NCBI GenBank assembly: GCA_947176505.1
Contig: CAMWQW010000019.1
Location: forward strand, 16,436-80,435
Length of the DNA stretch: 64,000 nucleotides
Source of the DNA: an uncultured Lachnospiraceae bacterium
GTDB taxonomy: Bacteria > Bacillota > Clostridia > Lachnospirales > Lachnospiraceae
Reading direction: 5' to 3'
In this document: positions 33,476 through 41,704 of the stretch, piece by piece
Position numbering within the stretch: the stretch's first letter is position 1
Layout: each line of letters opens with the position of its first letter
The notes under the pieces: generated by a model
Told to the model about the DNA's origin: nothing
Seen by the model: only the letters and a program-made list of their open reading frames with translations
Database searches by the model: none
Translations under genes and position numbers: made by a program

Positions 33476-34324
33476 CTATATCGCAACAGGTATATTCTCC
33501 ACCTGAGGACCCGTCACATAATTCTCCACCTTTACATCATTCCTTGTAAATTCATAGAAATCTTTAATCTCCGGATTGAGCTGGAACGTCGGTGCATCGT
33601 AAACCGGTCTTGTAATCAGCTCTTCTATGATAGGAATATGCCTGTCATAAATATGTGCATCCGCAATCACGTGAACCAATTCTCCCACTTCCATGCCGCA
33701 CACCTGTGCCAGCATATGGACTAACACCGCATACTGCACCACATTCCAGTTATTGGCAGTAAGTACATCTTGTGAACGCTGATTTAAAACTGCATTCAAG
33801 GTCAGCTTATCATGCCCCTTCTTCTGCGTCACATTGAAAGTCATGCTGTATGCACACGGATACAGATTCATCTCATGCAAATCCTGATGAACATATATGT
33901 TTGTCATAATGCGGCGGCTGAACGGATTGTTCTTTAAATCATAGATGACCCGGTCAACCTGATCCATCATTCCTTCTTTATACCGATGTTTGACTCCCAT
34001 CTGGTATCCGTAAGCCTTACCGATAGAGCCGTCCTCATCCGCCCATTCATCCCAGATATGACTGTGCAGGTCGTTGACATTATTGGATTTGCGCTGCCAT
34101 ATCCACAGCATCTCGTCCGTTGCACTCTTTAAGGCTGTCTTACGAAGCGTCATAATCGGAAATTCTTTCGACAAGTCATATCTGTTGACCACGCCGAACT
34201 TCTTCACCGTATATGCCGCCGTGCCGTCCGCCCAGTGGGGTCTTACCTTCTCCCCCTCAGTGCTCGTCCCGTTCTCCAGAATATCCTTACACATACTAAT
34301 AAAAATATGATCTGCTGCACTCAT
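33476..34324 (-). CDS. thyA: Thymidylate synthase
   Basis: Converts dUMP to dTMP using methylene-tetrahydrofolate. Of 282 residues, key segments are the early Arg motif (TEGEKVRPHWADGTAAYTVK), the WDEWADEDGSIGKAYGYQ region, the phosphate-binding NPFSRRIMTN, the catalytic Cys157 (NLYPCAYSMTFNV), NQRSQDVLTANNWNVVQYA and the HIYDRH dUMP-binding motif. It lies upstream of folA with an 82-bp gap. The start is supported by an upstream GGAG. Confidence 0.96.
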   Translation of the reverse strand: MSAADHIFISMCKDILENGTSTEGEKVRPHWADGTAAYTVKKFGVVNRYDLSKEFPIMTLRKTALKSATDEMLWIWQRKSNNVNDLHSHIWDEWADEDGSIGKAYGYQMGVKHRYKEGMMDQVDRVIYDLKNNPFSRRIMTNIYVHQDLHEMNLYPCAYSMTFNVTQKKGHDKLTLNAVLNQRSQDVLTANNWNVVQYAVLVHMLAQVCGMEVGELVHVIADAHIYDRHIPIIEELITRPVYDAPTFQLNPEIKDFYEFTRNDVKVENYVTGPQVENIPVAI

Positions 34325-34367
34325 TGCTGTTCTACTCCTCTTTCTTTATTAATTATCTCAGCCACGG

Positions 34368-34442
34368 GAAGAATGCACGCTCCTCGCATTCTCGCAGACA
34401 TAGTATAGTTGTACTTAAGCTGCGTATGATGCTGCTTAAGTG
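34368..34442 (-). repeat. Two hairpins between thyA and the RNase gene
   Basis: An AGAATGC/GCATTCT hairpin (about 34368-34395) and an ACTTAAGC/GCTTAAGT hairpin (about 34412-34440) fill the gap downstream of the beta-CASP RNase stop. Neither has a convincing T-run; they may stabilise or end the RNase mRNA. The first resembles the hairpin at 29569-29587. Confidence 0.45.
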
Positions 34443-34458
34443 TAACACTATGCCTTCT

Positions 34459-36060
34459 TCATGTTTTATCCCACTTATCGCACAACGAATTAATCTGATC
34501 CGCAAACTTCGCCAAATCCTTATTCGCACCGCCCTCATTCTTATGGATAACGGCAATAAGCCTCTGCCCGCTGGCAAGCAGCCTTGCAAAGACGTCGGAT
34601 ATACCACGGACTTTCTTCTTAACCGCAACCGGCTCAGCCTCATAGATAAATGTACCTTCTACCAAATCAAACCTCGTTCCGCTGTAAGGCGCATAGGCTT
34701 CTATCTTATGTTCCACTTTCAGACATTCCGTAAACAGCTTGCAGACACTGTCCTCACCATGTACGACAAACACTTTCTGCAGCCTGCTTTCAAATCCCTT
34801 TATCCAGTCAAGCAGTCCGTTCTTGTCCGCATGTCCGCTCATACCGATCAGTTTCATAATCTGCGCGCGGATTTCAATCTGTTCTCCGAACAGTTTCACT
34901 TCTTTGGCACCCTCAACAATATGCCTGCCGAGCGTCCCCATCGCCTGATAACCAACGAAAAGAATCGTACACTCCGGTCGCCAGAGATTATGTTTCAAAT
35001 GATGTCTGATACGCCCTGCCTCACACATGCCCGATGCCGAGATAATAACCTTCGGACTGGTCTCAAAGTTAATGGCTTTTGATTCTTCACTGGTGATTGC
35101 CAGTCTCAGTCCCGGAAATACAAGGGGATTGATTCCCTGTCTCACCAGTTCCATAGATTCTTCGTCAAAGCAGTCATGCTCATTCTTCTGGAAAATGCCG
35201 GTAGCTTCCACCGCCAGCGGACTATCCACATAAACCGGAAAATCCTCATGTCCTTTCACCAGTCCGTCAGCCTTGATCTGCCGCAGGAAATAAAGCAGCT
35301 CCTGCGTTCTTCCGACTGCAAAAGAAGGAATTACGACATTGCCTCCCCTGTCAAAAGTCGTCTGCAATATCTTCGTAAGCTCTCCTATGTAATCCGGTTT
35401 CTGCGTACTGTGCAGCCTGTCCCCATAGGTAGACTCCATCACTACATAATCTGCTTCCTTAGTCAGCTTGGGATTCTTAATCAACGGCTGATCACTGTTG
35501 CCGATATCTCCGGAGAAAACAATTTTCTTCGTCACTCCCTCCTCCGTCGCCCACACTTCGATACTGGATGATCCGAGAAGATGCCCTATATCCGTAAACC
35601 TTATTTTTACACCGTCGCAGACTGTAATGATGCTCTCGTATGCACAAGGCACAAGCCTTCTAACTGCCCCGTCCGCATCCTCCATCGTATAAAGAGGCTC
35701 TATTACCGCATTGTCTGTACTTCTCTTCGCCTTGCGGTTCTTCCACTCCGCCTCATGCATCTGGATATGCGCACAATCCCGAAGCATAATGCTGCACAAA
35801 TCGCAGGTCGCCTCTGTCGCATAAATGCTCCCCCTGAACCCTCTGGCATACAATAACGGAATCAAACCGGAATGATCCACATGCGCATGCGTCAGAAACA
35901 CATAATCTATCAGCGCAGGATCCGCCGGCAGTTCACAATTCTCAAAAATATTCGCTCCCTGCTCCATACCGTAATCAACCAATATATTCTTTTCCCCGAC
36001 ACGCAGGTAATGACAACTGCCCGTAACCTCATGGTCAGCGCCGATAAACATAAGTTCCAT
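34459..36060 (-). CDS. Beta-CASP metallo-beta-lactamase RNase
   Basis: A 533-residue zinc-dependent hydrolase of the MBL/beta-CASP superfamily (CPSF73/YSH1-like, exoribonuclease type). Motif 2 FLTHAHVDHSGLIPLLY binds two Zn ions; further ligands are in SCHYLRVGEKNILVDYGM and FSGDIGNSDQPLI. The beta-CASP part has ESTYGDRLH, SFAVGRTQELLYFLRQ and SASGMCEAGRIRHHLKH. The RNA-metabolising motif SGHADKNGLLDW and HGEDSVCKLF follow. AGGAGGGC precedes the ATG. RNA processing or turnover in the cytoplasm is the likely role; the exact substrate is unknown. Confidence 0.92.
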   Translation of the reverse strand: MELMFIGADHEVTGSCHYLRVGEKNILVDYGMEQGANIFENCELPADPALIDYVFLTHAHVDHSGLIPLLYARGFRGSIYATEATCDLCSIMLRDCAHIQMHEAEWKNRKAKRSTDNAVIEPLYTMEDADGAVRRLVPCAYESIITVCDGVKIRFTDIGHLLGSSSIEVWATEEGVTKKIVFSGDIGNSDQPLIKNPKLTKEADYVVMESTYGDRLHSTQKPDYIGELTKILQTTFDRGGNVVIPSFAVGRTQELLYFLRQIKADGLVKGHEDFPVYVDSPLAVEATGIFQKNEHDCFDEESMELVRQGINPLVFPGLRLAITSEESKAINFETSPKVIISASGMCEAGRIRHHLKHNLWRPECTILFVGYQAMGTLGRHIVEGAKEVKLFGEQIEIRAQIMKLIGMSGHADKNGLLDWIKGFESRLQKVFVVHGEDSVCKLFTECLKVEHKIEAYAPYSGTRFDLVEGTFIYEAEPVAVKKKVRGISDVFARLLASGQRLIAVIHKNEGGANKDLAKFADQINSLCDKWDKT

Positions 36061-36294
36061 AAGAAGCCCTCCTAAAAACCCCGCAATAGAAACAGACTAA
36101 AAATCCGCCTCCAAATATGTACGCAAGCAAAATAGTTCTATATGTAATCTATCATACCATTTTTTAAATTATGCGTAAATAAATTTCACCAACTCCTATT
36201 GTATTTCGAAAAACTTTTTACAAAAAACAGCAACTTCGACTCTTTTTTCCATATGATATACAATATAGAATGATCCAAACGAGGTGACCGTGTC

Positions 36295-36930
36295 ATGCCT
36301 TCTGCTTTTGCGGCGCTTATTCTTTTTCTGACTGCCGTATCCATTGACTCATTAACCGCCGGACTCACTTACGGCACACAGCGGGTTCATATCAGACCTC
36401 TCTCTTATCTTATCCTCGCCTGCGTACCTGCTGCTTTTATCACTGCTGCCAACCGTATCGGTTCACATATCTTAAGTTTTCTTCCGGATGCCGCCCTGCC
36501 TTTTCTCTCCTTTACCTTATTGGCAATCTTAGGACTCAGCAAGCTTTTGGAGAGCCTGATACGCCTTTTGGCTCACAAATACCCCAGTCTCACGAGAAAC
36601 TGGGGTTGTAAAATCAAACAGATTAATATCATCTTCACTATCTACCTGTCACCGGAGGACGCCAATCAGGAAGATCTGCATCTCCTGACACCAAAGGAAG
36701 CTCTCCTTCTGTCTCTGGCTCTTTCTCTGGACAGCGTACTTGTCGGTATGGCTTTCCACACAGGACCGATTCCTTTAGCCGTACTCTTTTTGCTTGCTTC
36801 GCTTTTTAATCTTCTGCTCTTCGCATTCGGATACGGTTTCGGACATCTGATTTCCTCTGTACTTCACGTCGATTTGTCATGGCTTAGCGGTCTGTTCCTG
36901 CTGTTGTTGGCAGTGCAGGCTCTGTTCTGA
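36295..36930 (+). CDS. ytaF: YtaF-like sporulation membrane protein (MntP fold)
   Basis: A 211-residue, six-span membrane protein. The first half has AVSIDSLTAGLTYGTQ and the second half ALSLDSVLVGMAFHTG, an internal duplication with a conserved Asp in each half, typical of the MntP/YtaF group. The central hydrophilic loop (SPEDANQEDLHLLTPKEA) is as expected. YtaF members are linked to sporulation; related MntP proteins export Mn2+. GAGGTGACC precedes the ATG. Its last 47 bp overlap the 3' end of the convergent P-type ATPase gene. Confidence 0.85.
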   Translation: MPSAFAALILFLTAVSIDSLTAGLTYGTQRVHIRPLSYLILACVPAAFITAANRIGSHILSFLPDAALPFLSFTLLAILGLSKLLESLIRLLAHKYPSLTRNWGCKIKQINIIFTIYLSPEDANQEDLHLLTPKEALLLSLALSLDSVLVGMAFHTGPIPLAVLFLLASLFNLLLFAFGYGFGHLISSVLHVDLSWLSGLFLLLLAVQALF

Positions 36931-39646
36931 TTCCGATTGGCTCTCCTTCCGGTTTTGGCGGCGCTTCGTGTCGCCTGCCCCTGCCGACCACTGCCAGCAG
37001 CTCATGTACAATCAGCGGTGTCGTAGATAATGCAATCAACTGCATCCATTCCGAAAATCCAAGCCGCACCGTCCCAAACAGACGAATGAGAGGCGTGATT
37101 TCCGTCACTGCAACCTGAAGCGCAATTCCAATGATAAACGCACCTATCATGTACGGATTGTTTCTGTGGTTCATCTTAAACACCGAGCGGTTAACATCCC
37201 TCATTCCTATGGCATGGAATAACTGACTGATGCCAAGTACCATGAAAGCGTGCGTCTGCGCTTTGGCAAGCACCGTTGATATTTTCAGCCCTTCAACAAC
37301 GTTATGTAAACTAATTGGAAGTCCTTCCGCTACGATTCTGTCATAGGGTACCTTCAAAAAAGCCGCAAGACTCACACCGCCGATTACAAGCCCGTAGCAG
37401 ATGACGCAGAGCAGTCCGCCCTTTGCGAAAAGTGATTCCCCGCGCCTGCGCGGTTTCTCGCTCATCAGGCTCTCTCCCTCATTGTCATCCACTCCCAGCG
37501 CCAATGCCGGAAGTGAATCCGTAATCAGGTTAATCCATAAGATAAAGCTCGCCTTTAACGGACTTGGCAGCCCCGCTATGATTGTGAGGAGCATCGTCAT
37601 GATTTCTCCAAGATTGGAGGATAAAAGGAACAGTACCGACTTCCTGATATTCTCATAGATGCCTCTGCCTTCCTTGATTGCCAAATGTATTGTAGCAAAA
37701 TTATCGTCCATCAGCACAAAGTCCGCCGCTCCGCGCGCCACATCCGTACCGTTTAGTCCCATGGCAATTCCGATATCCGCCGCCTGCAAGGAAGGTGCAT
37801 CATTGACTCCATCACCCGTCATGGCTACCGTCTTACCAAGCGTTCGGTATCCTTCCACAATTCTTACCTTGTGCTCCGGCGTCACTCTGGCAAAAACCTT
37901 AATCTCCTGCAGTTTTTGCAGGAAACTGTTATCTTTCAGTTGATCCAGTTCTTTTCCGGTCATACATTGCTTAGGATTTTCTGCAATCCCAAGCTCCTTG
38001 GCAATGGAGTATGCAGTGTCGGGATGATCACCTGTAATCATGACTGTAGCCACTCCCGCCTTTTCAAAATCAGCTACCGCCGCTACCGCCTCCTGTCTGA
38101 CCGGATCCTGCATACTGAGAAGTCCTAAGAAAACCATGTTCTTTTCCTGCATGCTGCCACTTGTCTCCATTGCCAGCGCAAGCACGCGTCTGCCCTCTCC
38201 CATCAGACGTTTCTGTATGCCTGTTATGTCGTCTCTGTCCGAAGGTGTCAGCTCACACAATTGTCCTTGCCTGTATATCCGGTCACATCTTTCCAGAATA
38301 CGTTCTGCCGCTCCCTTAGAATAAGCAATCAGTGTATTGCCGTCCCGGTGTACCGTGGTCATCATTTTACGCTCCGAATCAAACCCCTTTTCTTCAATGC
38401 GGGGATAATTCAGCCGGAATTTCTCTATATCCGCATTGCAGTCCTTTGCCATGTAAAGCAGCGCGAGCTCCGTGGGATCGCCGATTCGCTCCTCCTCCGT
38501 CAACACTCCGTCGTTACATAAAATGCATCCTGACATGAAATACCTTCGCTCCGTACTCCCGGTCTGTCCGCCTTCCACCGTAAAAAAATCCTGTAATTTA
38601 TCCCGTGTAACAAGTTTTCCTTCCAGATAACATTCCGTCACCGTCATTTTGTTCTGTGTCAGCGTACCGGTCTTGTCGGAACAAACCACTTCCACAGCTC
38701 CCAATGTCTCCACGGAAGACAGCTTGCGCACGATTGTCTTGGCACGTACCATACGGGAAACGCTCAATGCAAGCACAATCGTCACGATTGCCGGAAGCCC
38801 CTCCGGAACAGCCGCCACTGCCAGTGATACGGAGGTAAGAAGCATCTCGCCCACATCTCTCTTCTGTAAAACTGCCACAACAAACAGAAGCACACAGATT
38901 CCCACCGCCAAAAAGCTCAATATTTTGCCCAACTCTCCCAGTTTCACCTGCAGCGGCGTCAGCTTTTCTTTGTCCTCATGCAGCATATCCGCGATATGTC
39001 CGATACGGGTTTCCATGCCGGTTGCAACCACCACTCCTTTGCCCCGTCCCTTGGTCATATAAGTAGACATATACGCCATATTGGCATGGCTGTTATCTCC
39101 CGCAGTCTCCACTACATGCGATGCGTCTTTTTCTACCGCAACAGACTCTCCTGTAAGGGTAGACTCTTCTATGCAAATCCCCTGAGATTCAATTAGTCGC
39201 AAGTCTGCCGGAATCATATTTCCCGCTTCCAGAAGTACAATATCCCCCTGAACTAAGTCTTCTGCCGGAACTTTTATACGTTTACCTTCGCGCACTACAT
39301 ACGCCTGCGGAGAAGATATCTTCTTGAGTGCTTCCACAGCCTTGCCGGCTTTTCCCTCTTGTATAATCCCCACCGTAGCATTTAAGACGACAACCGTGAT
39401 AATAATGATTGCGTCCCCTACTTCATGCAGCAACAGGGATATCGCCATTGCCACCACCAAAATCAGAATTAACGGATCGTTGAGCTGCTCCAAAATCATC
39501 TGACCTACACTCTTCTTCTCTTGGTCTTTGAGTCTGTTTGCTCCGTATTTTGTCTTGCGCTCCATCGCTTCTCTGCGCATAAGCCCCTTATCCTTATCCG
39601 TCTCTAGCAGCCTAAGCGCTTCAGCCACCGTCTTCATCTCATACAT
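36884..39646 (-). CDS. P-type cation ATPase, Ca2+ (SERCA-like) group
   Basis: A 920-residue membrane pump, probably exporting Ca2+. It has the N-terminal cation-ATPase domain, the actuator motif ESTLTGESVAVEK, PEGLPA in span 4 (residues 281-286, with the ion-binding Glu), and the phosphorylation motif CSDKTGTLTQNKMTV (D324). VMITGDHPDTA, AMTGDGVNDAPSLQAADIGI and NLITDSLPALALGVDDNEGE in span 6 complete it. The full motif set and about ten spans indicate a working enzyme. The ATG at 39646 has GGGAGGAAGAGG in front; an in-frame start 14 codons upstream is less likely. The C-terminal end is a basic, Pro-rich tail. Confidence 0.94.
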   Translation of the reverse strand: MYEMKTVAEALRLLETDKDKGLMRREAMERKTKYGANRLKDQEKKSVGQMILEQLNDPLILILVVAMAISLLLHEVGDAIIIITVVVLNATVGIIQEGKAGKAVEALKKISSPQAYVVREGKRIKVPAEDLVQGDIVLLEAGNMIPADLRLIESQGICIEESTLTGESVAVEKDASHVVETAGDNSHANMAYMSTYMTKGRGKGVVVATGMETRIGHIADMLHEDKEKLTPLQVKLGELGKILSFLAVGICVLLFVVAVLQKRDVGEMLLTSVSLAVAAVPEGLPAIVTIVLALSVSRMVRAKTIVRKLSSVETLGAVEVVCSDKTGTLTQNKMTVTECYLEGKLVTRDKLQDFFTVEGGQTGSTERRYFMSGCILCNDGVLTEEERIGDPTELALLYMAKDCNADIEKFRLNYPRIEEKGFDSERKMMTTVHRDGNTLIAYSKGAAERILERCDRIYRQGQLCELTPSDRDDITGIQKRLMGEGRRVLALAMETSGSMQEKNMVFLGLLSMQDPVRQEAVAAVADFEKAGVATVMITGDHPDTAYSIAKELGIAENPKQCMTGKELDQLKDNSFLQKLQEIKVFARVTPEHKVRIVEGYRTLGKTVAMTGDGVNDAPSLQAADIGIAMGLNGTDVARGAADFVLMDDNFATIHLAIKEGRGIYENIRKSVLFLLSSNLGEIMTMLLTIIAGLPSPLKASFILWINLITDSLPALALGVDDNEGESLMSEKPRRRGESLFAKGGLLCVICYGLVIGGVSLAAFLKVPYDRIVAEGLPISLHNVVEGLKISTVLAKAQTHAFMVLGISQLFHAIGMRDVNRSVFKMNHRNNPYMIGAFIIGIALQVAVTEITPLIRLFGTVRLGFSEWMQLIALSTTPLIVHELLAVVGRGRRHEAPPKPEGEPIGIRTEPALPTTAGTDR

Positions 39647-39821
39647 GCCTCTTCCTCCCGCATCCTCACTATTGCTGTTATCCGGCAAGTCCCTGTACGG
39701 TTTGCACCGCTACATACCGCCAAGCACATCGTATATACATGCAGATACATGGCACGGCATGAAAATAATACTGCATGTACAAATAGTGTTTTGTATGATA
39801 TATGCGAGGGATGTCCTGATT

Positions 39822-40568
39822 ATGACACTTGTCCGATTGTGCGGCTACACTATCACGGAATATATCAGAAACCGCAGACTGGCGCTTGCCGGAAAAGAAC
39901 TTCTGACGACTGACATTTCGGTGATAGACCTTGCCATGAAGTACGGATATGATTCACCTGACAGCTTTACCAAGGCTTTTGCCCGTTTCCACGGATATCC
40001 CCCTCTCACGGTGCGCAAGAATAGGGCTATGTGCAAAGCATTCGCACCGCTGCAATTAACAATATCATTGAAAGGTGGTTATGCTATGGACTACAGAATT
40101 ACGACCAAAGAGGCATTCAGCGTTCTGGGTGTCTCCAAAAATTTTCGCTATGAGAACGCGAATCAGGAAATCCCTGCATTCTGGCAGGAGCACTATGCTT
40201 CCGGAAAAGGAGAGCATGTTTGCGGCATGTTCGGAATCAATATTGACCCGCAGATGGGATATGAGAGCTTTGAATATCTGATTGCCGATCTTTACAATCC
40301 GTCTAAGGATATTCCCGACGGATTTACGGTAATAACAATTCCCGCTTTTACATGGGCTGTCTTTCCCTGTAAAGGTGCTCTTCCGGATTCTATGAAGGAC
40401 GTAAACAATAAGATTTTCTCCGAATGGCTTCCGGCATTGCAGGATTACGAATTCGCGGAAGGCTACTGCGTAGAGATGTACGATATGCTAAGCAAATATC
40501 CGAACGGCGCTGCTGATGAGAATTATTACACCGAAATATGGATTCCAATCAAAAAGAAAGAACACTGA
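39822..40568 (+). CDS. AraC/GyrI-like regulator, N-terminally truncated
   Basis: The reading frame encodes the second half of an AraC DNA-binding domain (ITEYIRNRRLALAGKELL, then VIDLAMKYGYDSPDSFTKAF and FARFHGYPPLTVRK) followed by a GyrI-like ligand-binding domain (MDYRITTKEAFSVLGVSKNF to YYTEIWIPIKK). The usual first 45 or so residues, including the first helix-turn-helix, are missing; the ATG at 39822 with an upstream GAGG is the earliest plausible start. It may be a decaying gene. A separate ATG at 40086 with AGGTGG could make the ligand domain alone. It is divergent from the Ca2+ ATPase gene. Confidence 0.65.
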   Translation: MTLVRLCGYTITEYIRNRRLALAGKELLTTDISVIDLAMKYGYDSPDSFTKAFARFHGYPPLTVRKNRAMCKAFAPLQLTISLKGGYAMDYRITTKEAFSVLGVSKNFRYENANQEIPAFWQEHYASGKGEHVCGMFGINIDPQMGYESFEYLIADLYNPSKDIPDGFTVITIPAFTWAVFPCKGALPDSMKDVNNKIFSEWLPALQDYEFAEGYCVEMYDMLSKYPNGAADENYYTEIWIPIKKKEH

Positions 40569-40589
40569 TATTCAGACATGTCATAAACC

Positions 40590-40616
40590 AAGGAGCTTCC
40601 TCATCAGAAGCTCCTT
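40590..40616. terminator. Bidirectional terminator overlapping the greA stop
   Basis: A perfect 10-bp stem AAGGAGCTTC (40590-40599) with GAAGCTCCTT (40607-40616) and a 7-base loop. The greA stop codon (40604-40606) lies in the loop, and the last greA codons form one arm. It serves the convergent AraC-like gene as well. Confidence 0.75.
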
Positions 40617-41107
40617 AACTTGTCGGTTCCGTCATCGACCGTATTCTCTATTGATTTCACCACAACATAATATCCGACTCCGGGATTTACTTCCACATAG
40701 ACCCGGTCGCCCGCCTTATGCCCAAGCAGCGCCTTACCGAGAGGAGATTCCGTACTGATCAATCCCTCCAAGGAATTACCCCGGACCGTGGTGACTAACT
40801 TATACTTCTCGACCATATCATCTTCCTCGAAGTATACCTCTACCGTGTTGTTCATTCCCACCTCGTCTTCCGCCGATTCGTCGGAGACAATCACTGCTGT
40901 CTTAATCATCCTTTCCAGATAACGGATGCGGCTTTCGTTCTGGTTCTTGACCTTCTTTGCTGCGTGATACTCGAAATTCTCACTCAAATCTCCGTGTGCT
41001 CTCGCTGTCTTAACGTCCTCAAGCGCTTCTTTGCGCACCACAAGCTTGCGGTATTCGATTTCTTCCTCCATCTTCTTGATGTCTTGTTTTGTCAATTCAT
41101 TATGCAT
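40604..41107 (-). CDS. greA: Transcription elongation factor GreA-family
   Basis: A 167-residue cytosolic factor that enters the RNA polymerase secondary channel and stimulates cleavage of backtracked RNA. The N-terminal coiled coil has the catalytic acidic tip in ARAHGDLSENFEYHAAK. The C-terminal FKBP-like domain includes STESPLGKALLGHKAGD (normally ISxxSPxGxALLGxxxGD). The C-terminus is slightly divergent from the standard GreA, so a GreA/GreB-family label is safest. GGGAG lies about 12 bases before the ATG. Confidence 0.88.
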   Translation of the reverse strand: MHNELTKQDIKKMEEEIEYRKLVVRKEALEDVKTARAHGDLSENFEYHAAKKVKNQNESRIRYLERMIKTAVIVSDESAEDEVGMNNTVEVYFEEDDMVEKYKLVTTVRGNSLEGLISTESPLGKALLGHKAGDRVYVEVNPGVGYYVVVKSIENTVDDGTDKLRSF

Positions 41108-41138
41108 GGATTTACTTTACTCCCTTTCCATTCAATTC

Positions 41139-41636
41139 TTAGCTATCTATCATAAAATTTCTGTCAAAGGCTCTCACCGTCTCGCGATTCAGTTCATCGT
41201 TATAAATATCCGATTCAAAATATTTTCCCCCACGAATACCTTTCATATATCCTTCTTTCAGTTCCATAGCCATAAACGCAGGATAATTGTAACCCTCGGA
41301 ATCCGTTATATCATAAACTGCTGCTTCTTTAAAACCAAACTGTGGATAATACTCTGGTCTGCCAAAAAATAATATTGCACCATAACCAAGCCTTTTTGCC
41401 TGTTCTATCATTTCACGAACAAGTGCTTTTCCAACACCCCGGCACTGATATTCGGGCAGCACACTTAAAGGACCAAAATTCAGAACCGGAAGTACCTGAT
41501 TCTCTTTTTTGACAACAGCATTACTGCAAATAATGTGCCCCCTCCTTATACGCTCAGGATAATTGAATGCGGCTCTTGTTATTTCCTCTACTCTTCGATA
41601 ATCTTTTTCTTCTTCAAGTCTAACACTTATATCCAT
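41139..41636 (-). CDS. GNAT-family N-acetyltransferase, possibly internally shortened
   Basis: A 165-residue acetyltransferase-like protein. The acetyl-CoA motif is clear (LSVLPEYQCRGVGKALVREM, with the Q/RxxGxG/A pattern), followed by GYGAILFFGRPEYYPQFGF as in YhbS-like members. Between the N-terminal helix (RRVEEITRAAFNY) and the strand before motif A there are only about 28 residues, fewer than usual, so strands beta2-beta3 may be partly missing. Substrate unknown. It stands alone between greA and the long envelope operon. Confidence 0.8.
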   Translation of the reverse strand: MDISVRLEEEKDYRRVEEITRAAFNYPERIRRGHIICSNAVVKKENQVLPVLNFGPLSVLPEYQCRGVGKALVREMIEQAKRLGYGAILFFGRPEYYPQFGFKEAAVYDITDSEGYNYPAFMAMELKEGYMKGIRGGKYFESDIYNDELNRETVRAFDRNFMIDS

Positions 41637-41704
41637 ATAACCCTCTACTACGCTAATTTTCCAATTCCCAGCCCTTGGATTTCCGAACTCTCTTCTTTAA
41701 AAAA

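Noticed and set aside
36181-36294. Sporulation (sigma-E/G) promoter for ytaF
   Set aside because: A TATACAAT-like -10 is present but no convincing sporulation -35; not enough to claim.
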